Virus record (IMG/VR): IMGVR_UViG_3300027741_002763
Coordinates: 1-44,821 of that record
Reading direction: 5' to 3' (one strand)
Length of the DNA: 44,821 bases
From: a virus
Position 1 is the first letter of the stretch, and the number at the start of each line of letters is the position of its first letter. Position numbers and translations under genes: made by a program. This document shows positions 1 through 6,943 of the stretch, one piece after another. Below the pieces are notes generated by a model. That model was not told the DNA's origin. It made no database searches and saw only the letters and a list, made by a program, of their open reading frames with translations.

Positions 1-42
1 GGCTTCTTTGTGCTTGTCTTTGGTTGCTTCTTTTAGATTCAT
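1..42 (-). CDS. Start of a leftward gene cut by the window edge; possibly heme oxygenase
   Basis: Read leftward from an ATG at 42, the sequence stays open for 14 codons (MNLKEATKDKHKEA) to the window edge. An AAGGAT ribosome binding site lies a few bases upstream, at 48-53. The pattern L-x-E-x-T-x-x-x-H-x-x-A resembles the N-terminus of heme oxygenases, where this His is the proximal heme ligand, and phage-borne heme oxygenases are known in marine T4-like phages. Fourteen residues are too few to prove this; a short helical protein of other function would look similar. The gene is divergent from the HAD gene starting at 70. Confidence 0.4.
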   Translation of the reverse strand, partial: MNLKEATKDKHKEA

Positions 43-69
43 TATAATATCCTTGGAGTTTGTTTTATT

Positions 70-678
70 ATGTTTAACGTACTTGAGTACAACGCAACAT
101 CTTCTTTTACAAAATCATACTCTACCTACAAACCAGTGATTGGGATTGGTAGAGATGGTATCATCAACCATTGTGATGATTACGTTTATAGACCAGAAAT
201 GTTTAGACCTATAGCAAAGAGCCTTGAAGCAGTAGCATTAATGCGCTCCAAGGGTTATAAGATAGTCATCGTTCACAATCAACCAGGGATTAGTAAAGGT
301 TTGTTTAGTTCTCAGGACGTAGATTCTGTTCATCAATACATGTTAAAATTACTTGGTGAAGCTGGTTGTCCATCAATCGATGCTATTTATTACTCAACAA
401 GTAACTTAAAAGAAGATGATTACGCCATTCCAAACACTGGTATGTTCAAACGCTGCGAGAGAGAAAATCCACATATTGACTTTAGTAAAGGCTGGTATGT
501 AGGTGATTGTATCAATGATTTGAAGGTTGCGCAGAAGATAAGCTCCAAACCAATACTGGTCAGAACAGGTAAAGGTAACGAAACCGAAACCAATCTGAAT
601 AAGTTTTCATACAAAGAGTTGAAAAAGAAAACCGAGATCTTCAACTCCTTGTATGATTTTGCTAATAGCTTAACTTAA
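70..678 (+). CDS. HAD-superfamily protein related to GmhB-type phosphatases, probably catalytically dead
   Basis: This 202-residue protein resembles the HAD phosphatases that act on D-glycero-D-manno-heptose 1,7-bisphosphate or histidinol phosphate. Motif I reads GIGRDGIIN (residues 25-33). The family has D-x-D there, so the nucleophilic first Asp is Gly27 (codon GGT at 148-150), while the second Asp (Asp29) is kept. Motif II is HNQPGISKG (69-77) with His for the usual Thr/Ser. The Cys-rich zinc loop and the motif III Lys of CRKP-type enzymes are also missing (YAIPNTGMF, 118-126). Motif IV GDCIND (145-150) is intact. The fold is therefore probably kept without normal phosphatase chemistry, so a binding or regulatory role is likely. 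A GGAG site lies 11 bases before the ATG. The gene is convergent with the carbamoyltransferase gene, overlapping it by 17 bases, and its neighbours are also sugar-related. Confidence 0.75.
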   Translation: MFNVLEYNATSSFTKSYSTYKPVIGIGRDGIINHCDDYVYRPEMFRPIAKSLEAVALMRSKGYKIVIVHNQPGISKGLFSSQDVDSVHQYMLKLLGEAGCPSIDAIYYSTSNLKEDDYAIPNTGMFKRCERENPHIDFSKGWYVGDCINDLKVAQKISSKPILVRTGKGNETETNLNKFSYKELKKKTEIFNSLYDFANSLT

Positions 679-2467
679 ACATATTTTTGATAACGATCAG
701 CTTACCATACTCAGGCAAATACAGGTATTCAATCTGAGAGTTCTTTAGTGTGTTGATAGCGTCCTGAAGCGTCTCAACTAGAGGATCGCCACCCAGATTG
801 AAACTAGTATTGAAGAGCATCGGGACATTTTTTTCTTTATTGAATGCGCTGATTAGATTATAGAAATGCTCATTCTGTTCCTTGGTAACTGTTTGTATTC
901 TACAGGTGTTATCAACGTGGATTACACTAGGAACTTTCTTTTCAACACCTTCTCTGCAGTTGACTGCATACATCATAGAAGGTGACTCTTTCATACCACG
1001 AAGATCAAACCATTCGTCAGCGTGCTCAGCCAATACTGTTGCAGCAAACGGTCTGAAGTATTCACGACGCTTGACCTGGTTAACAAAATCCTTACCATCC
1101 TCGAATGTAGGGTCAAACAGAATAGAGCGATTACCCAATGCTCTTGGTCCATTTTCTGAACGACCCTGGAACATAGCAACGATGTTTTTGTCAATCAATA
1201 GATCGACGATCTTTTCATAATCAGCATTTACAACCAAGACATTTTCGTCTAAATCTATTAGTGCATCGAAGTCATCAAACTCATACTTCGGACCGAGGTA
1301 AAGAGTTTCGTTTCTCTCGCGCACGGGAGCTTCTTCATTGGTACCGTGATAGACCATAAAGGCAGCACCCATAGCCGTACCAGCATCATTACTTACTGGT
1401 TCAACATACAGGTTGATACCGAGCTTGTTCAATTCCGAGAGATAGAAATAATTAGCCACGCAGTTGAGAGCGTATCCTCCACTCAGAACAACGTTTTTGT
1501 TTCCTGTGCGTTCAACTGCTTTCTTGATCAACTCTAGAGCCTGACGCTGTGTCTGTGTTTGAACAGCATATGCCATATCCCTACGAGACTGCATTGTAGT
1601 TGGATCAACATTACCAGAAGGCATTTCTTCTAGTTCTTTGAAACCAAAGTTATTCACAATAGCACCATTCGGATAACGAGGAATGATCAGATTACGGTTT
1701 GCTGAGGTGTAAATTCCCGACTCATCAAACAGTGGCGGAATGTTAGGATTCTCCTTGCCATATGGAAAAAGACCCATAGTCTTACCAGCTTCAATTGAAG
1801 ACCAGCCACAGTATTCTGTTACTGCTTCATAAACCTTAGTAATACCTGCCCGTTCAGTAATATAACACTCATGCTGTCCCTGTTCGCCATACATAGCACC
1901 AGTCATATCCTTGACGATTACGCTCTGAGTCGGTCCACGAGTACCAAGGTGCTTGTAGATTGTTTTGAAGTTGGATGGGTAAGAACATTCAAAGATTGAT
2001 TCTGTTTCCCAGAACATACTTTCACCTGATGGACCATTTAATACAATGAATGTACCAGCACCATCAATAACAACACCGGTTGCAGTCTCAAACCCTGAAC
2101 GGTAGAAAGCTGCAGCAGCGTGTAACTTATGATGGATATGGCTCAAGTCGATTACCTGAGGATGATTGTGTAGATCTTGTTTGCGATCAATAAGACCTAG
2201 CTTACGAGCAAGACCAGTGTAAACATCATCGCCAGTGTAATCAATCTTACCAGCAGTTTCCTTGAGTGACTGAGTATGAGCAATAACAAGGTAGTCTATC
2301 TTGTCTGTATACTCCTTAATTTTCATCATAGAGGCAAGTGGACCACCATCATACTTCTGGCGAGTCAGACGCTCTTCCTCAATACTGAAAACAATCTCAC
2401 CGTCTTTTAGCAGACACACGCCAGCGTTGTGCCCACGCGCGATACCCGCGATATAACCAGTCATCAT
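662..2467 (-). CDS. O-carbamoyltransferase, NodU/CmcH/TobZ family
   Basis: This protein of about 601 residues should transfer a carbamoyl group from carbamoyl phosphate, through carbamoyl-AMP, to a hydroxyl of a sugar or other acceptor. The N-terminal Kae1/ASKHA-like domain has GHNAG (12-16), EEERLTR (30-36), the metal-site motif HHKLHA (112-117) and VIDGAG (133-138). The C-terminal YrdC-like domain has FQGRSENGPRALGNRS (from about 433), the basic RREYFRPFA block and NTSFNLGGDP (from 553). All key motifs are present and the length is normal, so it should be active. The ATG at 2467 shares its A with the TGA of the upstream glycosyltransferase gene, implying coupled translation; a GTG at 2470 is an alternative start. 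In phages such enzymes may modify a hypermodified base, a glycan or a virion part. The acceptor cannot be read from sequence. Confidence 0.92.
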   Translation of the reverse strand: MMTGYIAGIARGHNAGVCLLKDGEIVFSIEEERLTRQKYDGGPLASMMKIKEYTDKIDYLVIAHTQSLKETAGKIDYTGDDVYTGLARKLGLIDRKQDLHNHPQVIDLSHIHHKLHAAAAFYRSGFETATGVVIDGAGTFIVLNGPSGESMFWETESIFECSYPSNFKTIYKHLGTRGPTQSVIVKDMTGAMYGEQGQHECYITERAGITKVYEAVTEYCGWSSIEAGKTMGLFPYGKENPNIPPLFDESGIYTSANRNLIIPRYPNGAIVNNFGFKELEEMPSGNVDPTTMQSRRDMAYAVQTQTQRQALELIKKAVERTGNKNVVLSGGYALNCVANYFYLSELNKLGINLYVEPVSNDAGTAMGAAFMVYHGTNEEAPVRERNETLYLGPKYEFDDFDALIDLDENVLVVNADYEKIVDLLIDKNIVAMFQGRSENGPRALGNRSILFDPTFEDGKDFVNQVKRREYFRPFAATVLAEHADEWFDLRGMKESPSMMYAVNCREGVEKKVPSVIHVDNTCRIQTVTKEQNEHFYNLISAFNKEKNVPMLFNTSFNLGGDPLVETLQDAINTLKNSQIEYLYLPEYGKLIVIKNMFKLSY

Positions 2468-3420
2468 CACTTAGCTCCGAATTTAGATTTGATGTCTTTA
2501 GATCCAACACCAGTTCTCTGTTTCACCGATTCAACAATTCTTTTGAAATGATCCTCACTAAGAACCATTAATGCTTCATTATTACGATCAATGGAGTCAT
2601 CCATCGTAACTCTCATAGGTATATATCTACGCTTGTCCTTACCACAGTCGATGATATTGAAGTTTTTTTCATCCTGATAGGTAATGTTTTCTGGGCAGGT
2701 CGAACCAATAACAACAGTTGCTGTCTTGTTCAGAGCGTAAGCGATATGCTGACCTAGGCTGTCACAACCAAGGAAGTGATCACAGGCATTGATTACACCC
2801 ATCCACTGACGAATATTCAGGTTCTGTGGCCAAGCAACAGTATTTTCTTCTGTTGTTTGTATGGGAATCTGAGACATCAGAATAATACCATAGTCTTTCT
2901 TCAGTTCGTCGATAAGTCTCAGAGTGTCAGCTAGTTCGAATGACCGACCACTTGTATCAAAAATGAAGTTTGACTGCTGAGTTACACTACTACCGAAAGG
3001 CTGAAAGACGATTACCTTTTCTTTGCCTTTCATCTTACGAACATCATTGACGATTTCGTAGCCATCGATCTGTTCTTTTTTGGAGAGCTCCATATTGATT
3101 TTTGAAACTGGAGGAACTTCCTTGAGATCGTTGATCATCATATCAAATGCCTGAATCAGATTACATTTTTGATTGTAATAAGTATTGAGACGATAAGGCT
3201 CTGGGGATACGATTTCTTTGTCTAGAAGATGATCCTCGAATAGACGATTGTGCATTACATGAAAAACTTTGTCGCGGAGTTTTGGCGAGCCAGCAAATAG
3301 CTCCATCCAACCCTCAGCAACAATAATGAAGTTTTGATTTTTTTCTGCGTATTTTTCTAGAGCTGGGATTGCACAAAGAACTCGCCCAGCTCCGCCGTTG
3401 ATGAAGAATGCTTTATCCAT
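2467..3420 (-). CDS. Glycosyltransferase family 9 (heptosyltransferase-like)
   Basis: This 317-residue protein has the layout of ADP-heptose:LPS heptosyltransferases (GT9, GT-B fold). The N-terminus INGGAGRVLCAIPALEKY (8-25) matches the acceptor-domain phosphate loop with its G-x-G and following helix. The donor half opens with VIVFQPFGSS (136-145) and carries the signature GCDSLGQHIAYALNK (218-232) followed by VVIGST, corresponding to the D-x-G-x-x-H-x-A donor-binding motif of the family; here Ser replaces the usual Thr. It probably transfers a sugar, but whether heptose cannot be told. It heads a two-gene unit with the carbamoyltransferase (stop/start overlap). A perfect late promoter box lies 36 bases upstream and an AAAGG site about 8 bases before the ATG. 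Confidence 0.82.
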   Translation of the reverse strand: MDKAFFINGGAGRVLCAIPALEKYAEKNQNFIIVAEGWMELFAGSPKLRDKVFHVMHNRLFEDHLLDKEIVSPEPYRLNTYYNQKCNLIQAFDMMINDLKEVPPVSKINMELSKKEQIDGYEIVNDVRKMKGKEKVIVFQPFGSSVTQQSNFIFDTSGRSFELADTLRLIDELKKDYGIILMSQIPIQTTEENTVAWPQNLNIRQWMGVINACDHFLGCDSLGQHIAYALNKTATVVIGSTCPENITYQDEKNFNIIDCGKDKRRYIPMRVTMDDSIDRNNEALMVLSEDHFKRIVESVKQRTGVGSKDIKSKFGAK

Positions 3421-3455
3421 AATATACCTTTCACGTCAGTCAATAATAACATTGG

Positions 3456-3463
3456 TATTTATA
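3456..3463 (-). promoter_or_regulatory. T4-type late promoter box
   Basis: The minus strand reads TATAAATA exactly, the box recognised by the T4 late sigma factor gp55. It sits in the 51-base gap between the Cys-rich gene and the glycosyltransferase gene, with the predicted transcript start roughly 30 bases before the ATG at 3420. It would make the glycosyltransferase and carbamoyltransferase genes late-expressed. Confidence 0.75.
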
Positions 3464-3471
3464 TGGTCAGA

Positions 3472-4701
3472 TTAGCAGTAAGAAACGCAGACCATTCCTC
3501 CGCGACCGATGTCGCCACCGCATACTGCGCCAAAACATCCAGATGGATCGCAGGATGCAATACAAGCACCATAAAGATATACAGCAGTTCCACCAGCACC
3601 TGGATATCTCATATAGTTATACGCACAACCATTACAACATAAACCGCCACGTGCAAGTGAAAGGGCGGCATCTGCGCATAATATACATCTAGAAACTGAT
3701 TCAAATCCGTAAATTGGTGGGTGGCAATTACATCCACAAAAGTTGATATCAAAACTAGCAGATCCATTCATACCATTGATACCAACAACTTCTCCCCACC
3801 AAAATGCAGTTAGCGAACAATTGGCTGCAGAACAGCAGCAGTTGATATTCAATGTATTTGTACCATACCAAATAGTTGTATTGGTTTTTGAAACCGGGAT
3901 AATACCGCAAGAAGTGCAGCCAGCAAAACAAAAATCGGCGTTTGTATTACAAATACAAGCGCCAGAACACATGACACAATCTGGGGATGCCCATCTACAA
4001 TAAGCACCGCATGGGCGCGCCGATATATCATATCCTAAAATACATTGTGGTGCAAAACCTCTACCACCCATTGCGCAGACATTATTCAATCCGTAACCAG
4101 ACACATAAGAAGGATTACTTTGACAACTATAATTAGTATAATTGGCTGCTCTATAAGGAGTTGTATTAGCGACGGCACCAGCGCAAAGAGTATATTGGCA
4201 ACCAGCAAAAGCAGGAAGAATAACAGAAGCGTAAGCACCAGTTGAACCAAAGCCAGATCCACCACAGCAGCAACCAGAACCAGCATTGCCACCAGCGCCC
4301 CACATCTGAAATCTAACGTAGGAAACACCACTAGGCACTGTGAATTGACAACAGGCGCCACCACCGGATCCTACAGTTCCGACTGCAGTAGAGCAAACCT
4401 GAAACCCAGATACTCCAGTTCCGGCAAAAGAAGTGTTACCACCAACAAATGTTGGGATTGAAACCCAGTTACAATAACACCAAGGAGCTTTGTCTAAAGC
4501 TTCTCTTCCAAGCACTTGATAACAGGGATAAATGTAACTAAAGCAGTTGCAAGCCCAAGCTTGTAAGCCTGTATTTAAACATCCGTTATATCCAACAGTA
4601 TTGCCGCTATTATATACCGCCTGGTTAACTGCAACGCAGTTACATAAACAGTTACAAAGATCAACTGCTCTTTTTTGCGCTGCGTATGCTAGAATATCCA
4701 T
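3472..4701 (-). CDS. Hyper-cysteine-rich, glycine-rich virion/adhesin-like protein A
   Basis: This 409-residue protein contains 48 Cys by my count (about 12%), often in pairs, triplets or C-x-C runs (CNCLCNC at 16-22, CCC at 144-146 and again later). It has a central TVPSGVSYVRFQMWGAGG block (121-138), which resembles the start of glycine-rich domains found at tips of phage tail fibres, then GAYASVILP (155-163) and GCQYTLCAG (167-175). The C-terminus is Gly-rich and ends MVCVSYC. No signal peptide or membrane segment is seen. The core is shared with the gene at 5386-6540, so the two are paralogues. Position at the end of the fibre block suggests a virion surface or receptor-binding role; this is inference. 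The Cys could form disulfides after lysis, or bind metal inside the cell. The RBS is AGAGGG, about 7 bases upstream. Confidence 0.75.
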   Translation of the reverse strand: MDILAYAAQKRAVDLCNCLCNCVAVNQAVYNSGNTVGYNGCLNTGLQAWACNCFSYIYPCYQVLGREALDKAPWCYCNWVSIPTFVGGNTSFAGTGVSGFQVCSTAVGTVGSGGGACCQFTVPSGVSYVRFQMWGAGGNAGSGCCCGGSGFGSTGAYASVILPAFAGCQYTLCAGAVANTTPYRAANYTNYSCQSNPSYVSGYGLNNVCAMGGRGFAPQCILGYDISARPCGAYCRWASPDCVMCSGACICNTNADFCFAGCTSCGIIPVSKTNTTIWYGTNTLNINCCCSAANCSLTAFWWGEVVGINGMNGSASFDINFCGCNCHPPIYGFESVSRCILCADAALSLARGGLCCNGCAYNYMRYPGAGGTAVYLYGACIASCDPSGCFGAVCGGDIGRGGMVCVSYC

Positions 4702-4717
4702 TTTTTACCCTCTGGTG

Positions 4718-5356
4718 TTACGGCGTGTTTTCGAAAGCAGCCATTAGTATTGGTGATGGTAGAGGAACACATGCTGTGTTTGCAGCTGCAATTTTCCAGG
4801 AAGGAATACTACCAGCGCCAGTTGTTTCAAAATCTGTCAATCTTTGCAGATATTTTGTAGCAACTTCTTTCAAAACTTCGTTCGACTCGATCTTGTGTAA
4901 GTTCTGGGTTACATATTCTCTGTAACGATCCGCTAATTCATTATAAACAGAACGAGGATTTCTGGTAATAACTTCCCAAACCCACACTTTGTTTTCTAGA
5001 TCATAAAATGTTATATAATAATCTTTGAGACGAGGATTTGAAATCTCGTCGTGAGTTGTACCATCAACAAGAGTTTCAGTTACGTATTCTCTTTCTGGAA
5101 ATTCTGACTGATGGAAAAAATAAAGAACATCAGGCGATTCAGAAGCCAAAGTTTCTATAACAAGATAATGATCTGGATTATAAGCATCTTCAATAGTTTC
5201 AAGAACATTACAGATATGACCATGTTCTTTCTCTATAAGAAGTAATGATGATTCAGGTCCATTATATGTCAGCGTTAAACTAGCGTTGCTCGTGAAAGTA
5301 TTAACGTGTAACGAATCTGGAATTTTCTTAGTGAATTCTATACTAACATTTGCCAT
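4718..5356 (-). CDS. Unrecognised protein between the two Cys-rich genes
   Basis: I do not recognise this 212-residue protein. It has only two Cys, unlike its neighbours. It begins with a predicted beta-rich part (residues 1-60, alternating hydrophobics around LTLTYNG), has an aromatic, acidic middle with YYITFYDLENKVWVWEV (about 118-134), then a helical basic stretch (YNELADRYREYVTQNLHKI) and a C-terminal tail rich in Ala and Pro. No transmembrane segment is seen. It lies between the paralogous Cys-rich genes, 17 bases before one and 29 after the other, so it may be their chaperone, a connector to the baseplate, or another fibre part. An AGAGG site precedes the ATG, and a near-consensus late box lies 24 bases upstream. 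Confidence 0.7.
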   Translation of the reverse strand: MANVSIEFTKKIPDSLHVNTFTSNASLTLTYNGPESSLLLIEKEHGHICNVLETIEDAYNPDHYLVIETLASESPDVLYFFHQSEFPEREYVTETLVDGTTHDEISNPRLKDYYITFYDLENKVWVWEVITRNPRSVYNELADRYREYVTQNLHKIESNEVLKEVATKYLQRLTDFETTGAGSIPSWKIAAANTACVPLPSPILMAAFENTP

Positions 5357-5379
5357 TTGAAACCTCTAATCTTTACATT

Positions 5380-5387
5380 TATTTATC
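5380..5387 (-). promoter_or_regulatory. Variant late promoter box
   Basis: The minus strand reads GATAAATA, one mismatch from TATAAATA. It overlaps the stop of the Cys-rich gene B and lies 24-31 bases before the ATG at 5356, the same placement as the perfect boxes. The mismatch makes it less certain. Confidence 0.45.
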
Positions 5388-6540
5388 ATAGATACTGAAC
5401 ACAAACCGCGCCACCAGCACCAGGAAATCCATATCCCATACCATAACTAGCATGACTCGTTGCTCCCCATCCACCTTTCCCGTAAGCATATCCAGGTAAT
5501 TGGCACGGTTGAGAATAACCTACTGACTGTGCTGAACAACAAGCACTATCAACACGCAGATAATAAGATTGACCGGAGCAACCACACAATACACATGTAA
5601 TCGGTGGGAAAACTGGATTATATATGGCAGTAGAGCCGACTGCTATAAGCGCCGCCCAAGCTCCCGGTGTTCCAATAACAAAATGGCAACACTGTGTCGC
5701 GTTAGTTACGGATCCTTGAAACGATCTACAAGATGTTACAAAAGGATGGGTTCCTACTGAGCAACAGGATACGCCTCCGTTGTAACCACAGAAACCTCCA
5801 TTAGAGCACATACAATAACCTGTGGCAATAGTTTTACCTATCGAATTACAAGCCCAATTCGAATTCGGTAACATTACACATAGTCCTGCAAAATCAGCGT
5901 TATCAACACCATTTACAGCTTTTTCACGTTTCATCCAACAATATGGACTAACCTCTCCACCATCAGCGCAAACACCAGATAGACCATAACCAGTAACATA
6001 AGAAGCGCATCCAGATCCTGTTGTTGAACCATTAGAGTTATCTGGATAACAACACATTGCGCAACCGGCGCAAAGTGTATATTGACAACCAGGAACAGCA
6101 GGAATAATTACGGAAGCATATGCTCCTGAACTTCCAGGAATTGATATTCCATAATCACAAGCAGCAGCATGTGCCAAAGCACCAGCTCCCCACATCTGGA
6201 ACCTAAGAAACTGCGCTCCACCAGGAACTGTCCACAAACAACATGCATTACATCTTCCATATGTTGCATCATAAACAAGCGTGCCACCAGTAACGGATGG
6301 TAAAGTTGGAATAGCAGCCCAATAACAACAACACCATGGCTGAGCAACCAAATCGCAGGCAAGCACTCCAACGTACACTGCTGATTGCAATGCCTGTCCA
6401 GTGCTGTTGATTGTTGTTGCAGCGCTAACACCATTCGCTATACCAAGGTTATAACAAGGAGTGTATGCGTTTGAAACACACTTAGTTAAAGCATCATTAT
6501 TTCTTGCAATTTCATTATATACGGATACATCAACTGCCAT
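5386..6540 (-). CDS. Hyper-cysteine-rich, glycine-rich virion/adhesin-like protein B
   Basis: This 384-residue paralogue of the protein at 3472-4701 has 35 Cys by my count (about 9%). Shared blocks occur in the same order: QPWCCCYWAAIPT (67-79), TVPGGAQFLRFQMWGAG (104-120), GAYASVIIP (139-147), GCQYTLCAG (151-159), SYVTGYGL with a Cys four residues later, and a C-terminal PGAGGAVCVQYL. The N-terminal and central parts have diverged, and several Cys columns differ, so the disulfide or metal pattern is not simply copied. It is likely a virion adhesin or fibre-tip protein. AAGGAA lies about 8 bases before the ATG. Only 10 bases separate it from the next gene upstream. Confidence 0.75.
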   Translation of the reverse strand: MAVDVSVYNEIARNNDALTKCVSNAYTPCYNLGIANGVSAATTINSTGQALQSAVYVGVLACDLVAQPWCCCYWAAIPTLPSVTGGTLVYDATYGRCNACCLWTVPGGAQFLRFQMWGAGALAHAAACDYGISIPGSSGAYASVIIPAVPGCQYTLCAGCAMCCYPDNSNGSTTGSGCASYVTGYGLSGVCADGGEVSPYCWMKREKAVNGVDNADFAGLCVMLPNSNWACNSIGKTIATGYCMCSNGGFCGYNGGVSCCSVGTHPFVTSCRSFQGSVTNATQCCHFVIGTPGAWAALIAVGSTAIYNPVFPPITCVLCGCSGQSYYLRVDSACCSAQSVGYSQPCQLPGYAYGKGGWGATSHASYGMGYGFPGAGGAVCVQYL

Positions 6541-6550
6541 TTTGTTTTCC

Positions 6551-6919
6551 TTATTGACGTGTGATCGAAGTCAATAACCCCGATCCATTATATGTCGCTG
6601 TATATCTGAAGCTTATAGCCGGACCGAATGCTGTTTCTGTTTCAACCCAGTTTGTTGGTAAACCGAGAGAATTGTAAACAATGTTTGATGTGGTTATCGT
6701 TCCCTCGGTTATTGAAGTGATGTAACCATTGGCATTATAAGTTGTATTATTTGCGTTAAAAGGTTTTGTAAGCGTAATTGTTGCCGCCAAACTAGGAGCA
6801 TAGAAATTACCACCAACAAACAGAGAGTTCGCAATTGATACAGAATTGCCCGAGGTGACAAGCTGACCGTTACCTACGGTCAGCCCATCTGTATCCAAGA
6901 ATATTTTATTTACAGCCAT
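6551..6919 (-). CDS. Small fibre-type structural protein
   Basis: This 122-residue protein is rich in Asn, Thr, Ser and Gly and lacks Cys. The N-terminus IFLDTDGLTVGNGQLV is typical of short beta-structured phage fibre or decoration proteins. The rest reads as repeating beta-strands with turns of the type NANGYITSIT and NGSGLLTSIT, which match each other and suggest an internal repeat (about residues 64-71 and 112-119). It lies 31 bases before the Cys-rich gene B start and 24 after the 1099-residue protein, so it is likely in the same transcript. Exact role unknown. Confidence 0.65.
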   Translation of the reverse strand: MAVNKIFLDTDGLTVGNGQLVTSGNSVSIANSLFVGGNFYAPSLAATITLTKPFNANNTTYNANGYITSITEGTITTSNIVYNSLGLPTNWVETETAFGPAISFRYTATYNGSGLLTSITRQ

Positions 6920-6943
6920 ACTAAAATATCCCTTTTATAACTA

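Noticed and set aside
24-48. TTGCTT and TATAAT in the divergent gap before the HAD gene, as a host-type promoter
   Set aside because: The -35-like and -10-like elements are only 13 bases apart, too close for a normal sigma-70 promoter; the TATAAT alone is weak evidence.
662-678. Bidirectional terminator at the convergent gene ends
   Set aside because: No GC-rich stem followed by a T run is visible; the stops simply overlap by 17 bases.
882-1220. 112-codon rightward open frame antisense to the carbamoyltransferase
   Set aside because: It lies opposite the conserved catalytic region; the leftward frame has intact family motifs.
2467-2470. GTG at 2470 as the carbamoyltransferase start
   Set aside because: The ATG at 2467 overlaps the upstream TGA in the common TGATG form and fits the family N-terminus equally well.
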